In this document: piece after piece, positions 1-6,539 of the stretch
Position numbering within the stretch: the first letter of the stretch is position 1
Layout: each line of letters opens with the position of its first letter
Assembly (NCBI GenBank): GCA_963575745.1
Contig: CAUYUJ010007410.1
Span: forward strand, 1-20,000
DNA length: 20,000 bases
Source of the DNA: Prorocentrum cordatum
Lineage: Eukaryota; Sar; Dinophyceae; Prorocentrales; Prorocentraceae
Direction: 5' to 3'
Translations under genes and position numbers: made by a program
The notes under the pieces: model-generated
The model's database searches: none
What the model was told of the DNA's origin: nothing
Seen by the model: only the letters and a program-made list of their open reading frames with translations

Positions 1-722
1 AGAACCGCTTCTCTGACGATTTTAGCCAACACCGTGCACAGACTAGCGGGATAGGCGGCGGCCAACGCAGTGTATTTACAGCCCTCTGGGGCCTGGCCCG
101 TGAGAATGGTATGCCGATTTCCAGTGCGAGAGCAGAGACCCCGGCGGCCCTTACAGAGCCGGTGCAGGTCGGTAAGAGGGCCCGTCCTCCAGGCCGCGAT
201 CCTGGTCCTTTTCTGCCAGGGTCTTCCGAATTGGCACTGATCAAAATCACACACACGAGCACACTGGGAAATGATGAGGGACGAAAGAAGCTTTGCATGC
301 CACATTAAAGAACTGGCAGGGTTCTCGAGCAGCACAGGTATGTTTAACTTACAGCATAAGCGTATGATGCGGCATGTGAAGTAAAACGAGGCGTTGCCTG
401 TAGTCAGGCGGGCGATCTCAGATGTCGAAAGGCCGCTGATGCCCATCGGATGGGCGCGCGACCTCAGAGCCTTCCGGAGCGCACGAGACCACGTCGTGCA
501 GGGCGTACCGAGGAAGACGGCTGCCACGGCGCGGCTGCGGAGCCAGCCGGTCACCACCCGCTCGAAGTCGCGGCGGCAGTGGTCCTCCAGCGGCGACAGC
601 CGAAAGTCCAGGCCGAGCGCCGACAGGCCCAGGCGGCGGGCGGCGGCAGAGAAGTGGCCACTGCCGCAGAACAGCTCCAGCACCACCCGACGCCGGCACA
701 GCGAGCCGCGGCTGACCGCAGC
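1..722 (-). other. C5-cytosine-methyltransferase-like domain of Pol
   Basis: In the pol frame, residues about 1293-1316 read VVLELFCGSGHFSAAARRLG, a SAM-binding motif I with the F-x-G-x-G core. About 55 residues later comes FLGTPCTTWSRA with P1353-C1354, placed like catalytic motif IV (PC) of cytosine-C5 methyltransferases. About 58 residues further comes VLLENPASS with E1412-N1413, placed like motif VI (ENV). A basic PWQKRTR stretch follows and could correspond to motif VIII. There is no DPPY/NPPY motif of the Dam-type adenine methyltransferase usually cited for DIRS elements. Similar domains recur in dinoflagellate mobile elements as I remember them. The enzyme class is inferred from motif order and spacing, and activity and specificity are unknown. 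No in-frame ATG lies near the domain, so it depends on translation from upstream. Confidence 0.72.
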
Positions 723-3700
723 CTTGAAGCGGCGCCGCAGGTGGTCGGCGCATTCGGAGCCGCCCGGCCGCGGCCGAAGACGCCCCGAGCCGGCGGCAGC
801 GCTGGCGCCGGCAGGGCTGGCCGCGCTCAGCTGCGGCTGGCAGGCCGCCGCCTCACACGCCTGGGCTGCGATGGCCCGCCCATGAGCGCCTCCAGCAGGC
901 TGGCCGGAATGAGCCGCTGCAGCCCCGCGCCTGCGAAGCCCTTCTCGATCAGCAGCGCGAAGCTCTGCGCGACCAGGTCGCCGAATGCGTACACGTCCGG
1001 ATGCACGCCCTGCAGCTCGCGCAAGAGGGCCGTCTCCTTCGCGTACCTCCGCATCGAGGATGGCACAGCCCAGCGGCCTCGCCGGTAGACCTGCTCTTGC
1101 GACCTCCGCTGGGACAGGAGGTCGTCGCTCACTCCTCCGTGCCTCATCCCGTACAGGTGGGGACGCAGATGGGAGAGCCCCAGCGCCGCCGCCGCCAGCA
1201 TGAACATCCTGTTCAGGTCCCCGAGGGAGAAGCTCCACAGCGGCGTGCCCGGGCCCCCCCGACAGCGGAGCGCCATGAGCACCGGCACCAAGTACAGGTC
1301 GAGGTCGAAGAGGATCGACTCGTCGAAGGCACCCGTCTTGCCCGCCTGCCCGCGGTCTGCGGGGTGGAGGAGCAGGCCCCAGAACTGGTAAGCTGGCCCC
1401 GCTGACGCCGAGGGCTCCACAATGCTGTCCGTGGTCAGCCGCTGAGCCTCGGCAGGCCTGAGGTATGCCGAGAACGCAATCGCCAGCCACGCCGCCATGG
1501 GCGCCTGCTGCCAGGCGATCAGGACGCCCGCCAGCGCGAACATGACCGCCCTCGGGATGGGCAACCGCGTGAGGGTCGGGGCCCGCCTCCGCCACGCCTG
1601 CATCGCGCGTGAGGCGCGGGGCAAGAGCGAACCCACCCGCCTGGGGAGCCCCGGCGTGAAGTGCGCCAGCGCCGCCACCGTCTGTGATCCGACGCTCGCC
1701 GCCGCCCCCGAGATGTAACGAGAGGTGAAGTACTCGGCGAGCAGGCGGTCCAGCTCGCGCAGGTTGCTCCAGTCCCGGCGGTGGTCGTAGCAGTACGTGA
1801 TGAACGTCTGCAGGAGCTTGCGGTACAGGGTCTCCGTGTTCGGCCTCACGGCCAGCTGCTCCAAGAGCGTCAGGGCGCCCACCAGCGGCCGCCCGCGCGC
1901 CGCCTCCGCCGCCAGCTGGGCGCGCCGGCGAGTCCGGGCTGAAGGCGTAGGGGCCCTCTGCCTCGGCATGGCCTGCGCCTCGCGCGCCAGGAGCCCGAAC
2001 AGAAGGCAGAGCGCCGCGACGACCAAGGCGGGTCCTCGCATGGCCAAGGTGTCGATGGCCGGTGAACCAGCCGAGCTTGCCTCTACTGAGGCCGTCCGCT
2101 GGGTTACGCTCCGAGGCGATCCAGCGGACGAACAACTTCGAGCCGGTGGCCAAGGACAACGCACACAGCTGGTTCAGGCACGACCTCAAGTGTTTTGACC
2201 GAGCCCTTCCTTTTGCACAGGCGAGGGCTAAGGGGAGGTTGTCCACGAGGGCGACCATGCGAGCCCCATGAGCGCCCAGACCTCGGAGGAGATGCCGATA
2301 GGACGTGACCAGAGCCTCCCCCTCCAGGTACAATATGTTGGCCCCCGTGGAGACCGACTGCGCCGAGACTGACTTCCAGGCATCCATGCGGGTAAAGTGC
2401 CCAGGAACCTCCTCCATGTCCCAAGAGTCGCCCACGACGTAAGAGGCATCAGCACGCGTGAGGCTGTTGTCTACCATGAACTCCACGTGGGGGTCCCCGT
2501 GCTGGCCCTTGGAGATGAAGGGGTCCTCGTGCAGGCCCACGTGCTCCTTGTAGGGGTCCCCGTACTGGCCCATGAGCTCCTCGTAGGGGTCCCCCTGCAG
2601 GCCCGGAGAGGTACACGTAGCTCCCGAGACACACGACGGCGCCGGACATGCTTGACCGCCCGCAGGGCTGACATGATGAACCCCGAGCTGTGAAGGGTCG
2701 ATTGGAGAGTGAGGCCGAGAGGGGTCGACGTTTTCTGACTCAACGCTGGGACGCTCCAAGCCGCCCTCTCGCAGTGACCGGAGCCGAGCCTGGTGCCCGC
2801 CCTCGACCTTGAATCGCCACTTCTCCGAGCAACGGCCGACGGCGGCGCAGACGGCGCGAGGCGCGCGTCTCCGCATCACCCCAAGTCCGAAGGGCGATGC
2901 GTCGCTAGCCGTCAACGTGGGGTGCCACGCGGACGCGAGGTCGCCGGACAAGACGGGCAGGAGGTCACGGATGATGGTTAACTCCTTCGCCGCCGACGCC
3001 CAGATCCTGCCCTGCCTCTCGCCGTACGCCGCCACGAAGCCGTAGACGCTATGGAGCACAGTGAGGACCTCTCGGCGAATCATGGACGACCATGTCACAT
3101 GGCCCAGAACTGCTCGCATCATGTGGCCGCTGCACCAGCCACGCTTCAGAAGCCCAGTGATTGCCGAGTGCAGCCGCCAGATGTTCCGCGGCTTGATCCG
3201 GAGGTACCTCCCGTGCTTCAAGCTGAGGCCCAAGAAGTCCAGGTCCTTTGCGGCGGGCTCGATCTCATGGACAGGAAGCCCTCGGGCGCGGAAGGCGGCC
3301 ACCAGCCGTGTCATAGCCTGGTCGACCGCGCCCTTCTCAGCACCGAACGCCAGGATGTTGTCGACGTAAGCCCCGACGCCGACGGAGACCGGGTCGGTGA
3401 CTACAACACCAGCTTGACCGTCCATGGCTGTCATGGTCCTCTTATGGCCCTCATCAGCAAGGACTGAGCGCGCAGCCGACTGGCAGAAGTGCAACGCCCA
3501 CGAGAAGCCCATTGGGAGGACGGTCACCATGGGCGTCACGCGCGAGAGAGGATCGAAGTCAAGGTCGATCATGCCGAGCTCTTGCAGCACGGCGACCGAG
3601 ATCGACGGCAAGGTGAACAGCGTCTCCATCCCGCGCGGCAGCCGCATGTGGTAGAAGGCGCACTCCAGGTCGCACGTGGAGAGGTACATGCCGTCCGCCG

Positions 3701-4559
3701 GGGCTTCGATAGCGCCGAAGGACGCTGCAGAAGGAAGCCTCGTGGCCGGCGGATCCAAAAACTTGCAGTTGGCGGCCCTCGTGTCGAAAATTATCCGGAG
3801 GGCCCCCGACTTCTTGGGCACAAAGAAGAGGCCGACGGTGTGCGGCTGACCGCTGTCGGCCGCGAAGGTGACCATCTGCCTCCGGTGCATCTCCATCAAA
3901 AACTGGCCGTAGGCAGTCGCGTCCCGGAACAGGTTCGGGTCGCAGTACGGCCCGCGTGGGCAGGCCGAACGTGCCAAGGCCTCGGCGGACTGCCGATCTC
4001 GAAGCATATGGCTCTGCCATCCCTCCAGCCAGGCCTTGTCATGGGGCTGCACAAGCCCGACGAGATCGACGGGCGCAGCACCTTCAGCGGGCCATGCGAC
4101 TCGGTCGCGGACGTAGGGGGACGACGAGGCGGCGCCCGAACCGTACAGGTTGGCGCAGGAGAGGAGCTCCCGAAGGGCCCCGTCTTGACCAGCACGCGTG
4201 TCACTGAACTCGGACGGCGGCGCGCCCAGCTCCTTGACGCAACTGTCGATATGCATGATGGCCTGGCGCTGCCCCTCGTGCGCTGCAGATGGAGGCGAGG
4301 ACCGAGAGCCATAAAGTGAATTGAGTGCATTGGTGGCCGCTCGAACGCGATCATCATGATGAGTGCGAAGGCCGCGCCGACGAGCAGCGCGACGACCGCC
4401 AGGCTCCACCCCGCGCGGAGCAGCGGCCGGCACGACCGGCAGCGGGAAGACGTCGCGCTGGCGGCGTGTCCCCGGCGGCCGGGGGCCTGCGGCGAGAGCC
4501 GCACAGCAGTCCCGAGGGGAGGCTGGCCCATCTGCCCCCCCTCGGCTCGTCTCAGGCAT
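1..4559 (-). CDS. Pol polyprotein: reverse transcriptase, RNase H, C-terminal methyltransferase (partial, runs off left edge)
   Basis: This frame has no stop from 4904 down to position 1. The first ATG is at 4559, giving 1,519 codons in the window. Residues 240-405 carry RT signatures: VPKKSGALRIIFDTR near 242-256, motif A DLECAFYHM with D297, motif B LPMGFSWAL with M350, and motif C YVDN at 398-401. The thumb and connection follow to about 540. RNase H is seen as D553 (SDASPFGLGV), E748 (EGEALV), D773 (VDNLPLAL) and D822 (RWIASERNPADGLSR), the expected D-E-D-D set. Residues 827 to about 1270 are Ala/Gly/Arg/Pro-rich and look like the shadow of the recombinase gene encoded in another frame. 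A methyltransferase-like domain occupies about 1290 to the edge. Its product would copy element RNA into DNA. The ATG sits inside the sequence ATGCCTGA, whose last three bases are the Gag stop, which suggests reinitiation or frameshifting. The RT and RNase H calls are strong; translation as one polypeptide is inferred. Confidence 0.88.
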   Translation of the reverse strand, partial: MPETSRGGADGPASPRDCCAALAAGPRPPGTRRQRDVFPLPVVPAAAPRGVEPGGRRAARRRGLRTHHDDRVRAATNALNSLYGSRSSPPSAAHEGQRQAIMHIDSCVKELGAPPSEFSDTRAGQDGALRELLSCANLYGSGAASSSPYVRDRVAWPAEGAAPVDLVGLVQPHDKAWLEGWQSHMLRDRQSAEALARSACPRGPYCDPNLFRDATAYGQFLMEMHRRQMVTFAADSGQPHTVGLFFVPKKSGALRIIFDTRAANCKFLDPPATRLPSAASFGAIEAPADGMYLSTCDLECAFYHMRLPRGMETLFTLPSISVAVLQELGMIDLDFDPLSRVTPMVTVLPMGFSWALHFCQSAARSVLADEGHKRTMTAMDGQAGVVVTDPVSVGVGAYVDNILAFGAEKGAVDQAMTRLVAAFRARGLPVHEIEPAAKDLDFLGLSLKHGRYLRIKPRNIWRLHSAITGLLKRGWCSGHMMRAVLGHVTWSSMIRREVLTVLHSVYGFVAAYGERQGRIWASAAKELTIIRDLLPVLSGDLASAWHPTLTASDASPFGLGVMRRRAPRAVCAAVGRCSEKWRFKVEGGHQARLRSLREGGLERPSVESENVDPSRPHSPIDPSQLGVHHVSPAGGQACPAPSCVSGATCTSPGLQGDPYEELMGQYGDPYKEHVGLHEDPFISKGQHGDPHVEFMVDNSLTRADASYVVGDSWDMEEVPGHFTRMDAWKSVSAQSVSTGANILYLEGEALVTSYRHLLRGLGAHGARMVALVDNLPLALACAKGRARSKHLRSCLNQLCALSLATGSKLFVRWIASERNPADGLSRGKLGWFTGHRHLGHARTRLGRRGALPSVRAPGARGAGHAEAEGPYAFSPDSPARPAGGGGGARAAAGGRPDALGAAGREAEHGDPVPQAPADVHHVLLRPPPGLEQPARAGPPARRVLHLSLHLGGGGERRITDGGGAGALHAGAPQAGGFALAPRLTRDAGVAEAGPDPHAVAHPEGGHVRAGGRPDRLAAGAHGGVAGDCVLGIPQACRGSAADHGQHCGALGVSGASLPVLGPAPPPRRPRAGGQDGCLRRVDPLRPRPVLGAGAHGAPLSGGPGHAAVELLPRGPEQDVHAGGGGAGALPSASPPVRDEARRSERRPPVPAEVARAGLPARPLGCAILDAEVREGDGPLARAAGRASGRVRIRRPGRAELRAADREGLRRRGAAAAHSGQPAGGAHGRAIAAQACEAAACQPQLSAASPAGASAAAGSGRLRPRPGGSECADHLRRRFKAAVSRGSLCRRRVVLELFCGSGHFSAAARRLGLSALGLDFRLSPLEDHCRRDFERVVTGWLRSRAVAAVFLGTPCTTWSRALRKALRSRAHPMGISGLSTSEIARLTTGNASFYFTCRIIRLCCKLNIPVLLENPASSLMWHAKLLSSLIISQCARVCDFDQCQFGRPWQKRTRIAAWRTGPLTDLHRLCKGRRGLCSRTGNRHTILTGQAPEGCKYTALAAAYPASLCTVLAKIVREAV
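827..2041 (-). CDS. Tyrosine recombinase (phage-integrase fold) of the DIRS-like element
   Basis: The frame opens at 2164 (GTG), but the first ATG is at 2041, just after the RNase H domain ends in the other frame, so I use it (404 residues). Counting from the GTG: an N-terminal SAM-like core domain with LLEQLAVRPNTETLY near 100-114; AYLRPAEAQRL with Arg236 (box I); a possible Lys276 in QAGKTGAFD; HLYGMRHGGVSD with Arg341; RRGRW with Trp365 in the His/Trp position; and RRYAKE with Tyr374 as the predicted nucleophile. The His of the usual H-x-x-R is Tyr338. The enzyme would join the circular or linear cDNA to the target without target-site duplication. It overlaps pol in a different frame, as in DIRS-1. 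From the ATG the first 24 residues are hydrophobic and resemble a signal peptide, which is odd for a recombinase; a downstream ATG (residue 66) may be the true start. Confidence 0.85.
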   Translation of the reverse strand: MRGPALVVAALCLLFGLLAREAQAMPRQRAPTPSARTRRRAQLAAEAARGRPLVGALTLLEQLAVRPNTETLYRKLLQTFITYCYDHRRDWSNLRELDRLLAEYFTSRYISGAAASVGSQTVAALAHFTPGLPRRVGSLLPRASRAMQAWRRRAPTLTRLPIPRAVMFALAGVLIAWQQAPMAAWLAIAFSAYLRPAEAQRLTTDSIVEPSASAGPAYQFWGLLLHPADRGQAGKTGAFDESILFDLDLYLVPVLMALRCRGGPGTPLWSFSLGDLNRMFMLAAAALGLSHLRPHLYGMRHGGVSDDLLSQRRSQEQVYRRGRWAVPSSMRRYAKETALLRELQGVHPDVYAFGDLVAQSFALLIEKGFAGAGLQRLIPASLLEALMGGPSQPRRVRRRPASRS

Positions 4560-5973
4560 CGGCGCCTGGGGTATTGCCGCCCCCACGGCCCCGTCGCCCA
4601 CGGCCTCGGCCGCCGCGGCCACGGCCTCCGCGCCCCTCGGCGCCGCCAGAGCCAGCCGCGCCGGTCCCGGCGGCCAAGGCACGCTCCTCGCGAGCCTTGC
4701 GCCGCTCCTTGGCAATCGCCGCCTCGCGCGACTTCTCGGCGGCCAGCCAGTCGCGCAGCGCCGGGGCCATGCAGATGCCGCTGCCTGCGTCCTGGACGCC
4801 GGACAGCAGCGCAGCGTCGTTCCCGTGCTCGGACGTGGGTGCGAACCTGTCGCGGTACAGCTCCTCCTGGGTCTGCAGCGTGCGGCCGACCAGTTCCATA
4901 GAAGCTAGATTGGTCGCATGAGTCTGATCATACACGACTCCGAACTCCAACAGCCTGCAGCACAGCAGGTGCACGTCCACCCCCGGGTCCTCGTCGTCCA
5001 GGTAGGCCTCGGCCTTCCACTTGGTGTGGCGACCGAGGGGTGTGCCACCGTTCCGGCATATGTAGTTCAGCACCCACAACAGCGTTCTGGGGCCCTTGAG
5101 CGGCCAGTCATGCCAAGGTAACTCGTGCATCCTCGTTACGGCCGACCTGAAGTCGACGTAGCGGACCCCTTGGGAGTCCAAGACGATGGCCTGCATCCGC
5201 GCGTCGCCGCCAGGGGCAGCCGCCACCGCGGCGAAAGCATTCGCCAGGGCGCCTGCCCCTAAGTCAGGCAATCCGGGCGCAACGGCCGCGGCAGCGGGCG
5301 CGGCGGCCGCGGGTGCGGGGACGCCCACGAGCCCAGCGGCCAACGGAGCGCCAGCCGCGGGAGCTGCGGCCACAAAGCCGCCTCCCAGCGCGGGCCCAGC
5401 GGGCGCTGCGGCCGGCACGAGCGCGCCCGCCGCTGCCCCAGGGACCGGGGCTCCGACCGCAGCGGGCGCACCAAGGGCCGCCGCGAGGCCCGCCACGCCG
5501 CCAGCGGCAGGGCCGCCCGCGGCGGCAGGGGCGCCAGCGGCAGCAGGCGCGGGGGCCGGCGGCGCGATGACCCGGCCCACGGTGTTCAGGGCCACGGCCG
5601 GACCCGGAGCGAGCCCGAGAGTGCCCCGGGTGGCGGTGGCCGCGGCCGCGACGGCCGCCGGCAGAGGCAGAGCGCGGAACCGGTAGACCTGATCCCCGCC
5701 CGTCGCCGCCGAGTTGCCTCCAGCGGCGCCTCCAGCCGGGATGCAGAACTCTGCCACGTCCGCGCCTCCATTCGCGATGACCTCGACGTAGCCGTGGCCG
5801 TCCGGGGTCAGGATCCCGCATCCGAACGGCGCGACGGGCTGGAAGGCCAGGATGAGGCGCTCATGCCAGATCCTCGCCCCCCCGACCTGGTATCTGATCA
5901 AGATGAAATCTCCCTCGTCCAGGCCGAGGAGGGCGAGGGGATGGCCCGCTGCCGCGGCGGCCGCCGCCGACAT
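4552..5973 (-). CDS. Gag-like structural protein with Ala/Pro-rich linker and RG-rich tail
   Basis: The ATG at 5973 follows the stop of the upstream small gene by four bases. The 473-residue product has an N-terminal folded segment (about 1-115, beginning with an Ala run, then GDFILIRYQVGG) and a low-complexity Ala/Pro/Gly linker (about 115-255). A conserved-looking core (about 260-420) includes VRYVDFRSAVTRM, WPLKGPRTLLWVL and RNGGTPLGRHTKW. A charged helix with AIAKERRKAREER follows, and an RGG/RG-rich tail (about 437-465) is suited to RNA binding. I recognise the core as a type found next to RT genes in dinoflagellate retroelements. The Gag role is inferred from that, from position 5' of pol and from the basic tail; no zinc knuckle is seen. 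The gene ends inside the pol start. High GC and Ala content create long mirror frames on the plus strand, which are not genes. Confidence 0.75.
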   Translation of the reverse strand: MSAAAAAAAGHPLALLGLDEGDFILIRYQVGGARIWHERLILAFQPVAPFGCGILTPDGHGYVEVIANGGADVAEFCIPAGGAAGGNSAATGGDQVYRFRALPLPAAVAAAATATRGTLGLAPGPAVALNTVGRVIAPPAPAPAAAGAPAAAGGPAAGGVAGLAAALGAPAAVGAPVPGAAAGALVPAAAPAGPALGGGFVAAAPAAGAPLAAGLVGVPAPAAAAPAAAAVAPGLPDLGAGALANAFAAVAAAPGGDARMQAIVLDSQGVRYVDFRSAVTRMHELPWHDWPLKGPRTLLWVLNYICRNGGTPLGRHTKWKAEAYLDDEDPGVDVHLLCCRLLEFGVVYDQTHATNLASMELVGRTLQTQEELYRDRFAPTSEHGNDAALLSGVQDAGSGICMAPALRDWLAAEKSREAAIAKERRKAREERALAAGTGAAGSGGAEGRGGRGRGGRGRGRRGRGGGNTPGADA

Positions 5974-5977
5974 GGCC

Positions 5978-6319
5978 TCACTGGACCTGCAGCCGCCCGC
6001 GAACCAGAGCAGCCTGGGCCCGGGCCTCCTCCTCGAACTGGTCGATCGCCGCCAGAGCCCGCGCCGGAGCAGGCGGAGCGAACCAGCGGCCCAGCAGCGC
6101 GCCTGCGGCCAGGCCCAGCACCGCGGCCAGCACGACGGCTGACAGCGGCCAGGTCCCCACCTGAGGTGGGCAGTCCTGTCTGTGAGGTTCCAGCCCGCTG
6201 CCGCACACCAGCGAGGGCTTGCAGGTGCACGGAGGACACTCGGGCTTCGCAGCCCAGATCGCCAGGCTCGTGGTGGCGGCGCGGACCGCTTCGGTCGAGA
6301 GCCACTCGCTGAAGCTCAT
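5978..6319 (-). CDS. Small Cys-rich single-pass membrane protein of the retroelement
   Basis: The ATG at 6319 gives 113 residues. The frame is open upstream to 6409 but only from a GTG. Residues 1-24 are mildly hydrophobic. A Cys/Pro-rich patch follows, with Cys at 28, 31, 33, 39 and 50 (ECPPCTCKP within it). A clear transmembrane segment lies at about 57-77 (WPLSAVVLAAVLGLAAGALLG), then a Pro-Ala hinge and an acidic, Ala-rich amphipathic helix to the C terminus. Only four bases separate its stop from the Gag ATG, so it is the first gene of the element. I recall short Cys-rich, membrane-spanning frames in this place in dinoflagellate retroelements, but I know of no assigned function. An envelope-like or membrane-anchoring role is speculation. 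Confidence 0.6.
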   Translation of the reverse strand: MSFSEWLSTEAVRAATTSLAIWAAKPECPPCTCKPSLVCGSGLEPHRQDCPPQVGTWPLSAVVLAAVLGLAAGALLGRWFAPPAPARALAAIDQFEEEARAQAALVRGRLQVQ

Positions 6320-6349
6320 CGAGCGACCTTCCTCAATGCACTTGAGCAC

Positions 6350-6389
6350 ATATGTCAGCGGAAAACCGAGAGGATTTGAACTGACATAT
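6350..6389. repeat. 9-bp perfect inverted repeat near the element's 5' end
   Basis: The arms ATATGTCAG (6350-6358) and CTGACATAT (6381-6389) are exact reverse complements around a 22-base loop. The pair lies just upstream of the first gene of the retroelement and could form a hairpin in its leader. Confidence 0.6.
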
Positions 6390-6410
6390 CGAACGTGCGG
6401 CACTCTCACA

Positions 6411-6520
6411 CAGGGCTCTGCATCACGTTGTTAAAACTGTCCATATATATATATATGTATGTATGTATACATGTATATATAATTGTTTTTAAACAAAAAT
6501 ATCTCTCCCCCAGGGCTCTG
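6411..6520. repeat. AT-rich island between 10-bp direct repeats
   Basis: CAGGGCTCTG occurs exactly at 6411-6420 and again at 6511-6520. The 90 bases between are strikingly AT-rich against GC-rich surroundings. They contain (TA)n, (TATG)n and the palindrome TATACATGTATA, then an A/T run near 6481-6500. The direct repeats could be a target-site duplication around a small insertion, or chance. Confidence 0.5.
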
Positions 6521-6539
6521 GCCTATCCCGCCGGCCACC

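Larger units (their letters stand above)
1..6389 (-). mobile_element. DIRS-like tyrosine-recombinase retrotransposon, left end outside the window
   Basis: Four coding regions lie head to tail on the minus strand with almost no space between them: a small Cys-rich membrane protein (6319 to 5978), a Gag-like protein (5973 to 4552), a long pol frame with RT, RNase H and a methyltransferase (4559 to beyond 1), and a tyrosine recombinase in another frame (2041 to 827). RT with a tyrosine recombinase instead of an integrase, and a recombinase frame lying over the RT-RH-MT frame, is the published organisation of DIRS-1-type elements. No reading frame is visibly broken, so the copy may be young. The 5' boundary is probably near 6.32-6.42 kb, where GC-rich coding sequence gives way to AT-rich DNA. 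The other end and any terminal or internal complementary repeats lie off the left edge. The element class is inferred from domains, not from seen termini. Confidence 0.82.

Noticed and set aside
394-1088. Arg/Ala-rich plus-strand frames
   Set aside because: They lie opposite the methyltransferase and recombinase, and their composition is that of antisense shadow frames.
3489-4319. Long plus-strand open frame over the RT region
   Set aside because: It is the mirror of the intact minus-strand RT frame in GC-rich DNA and shows no domain of its own.
5186-5686. Ala/Pro/Gly-rich plus-strand protein
   Set aside because: It is the antisense of the Ala/Pro linker of the Gag-like gene.
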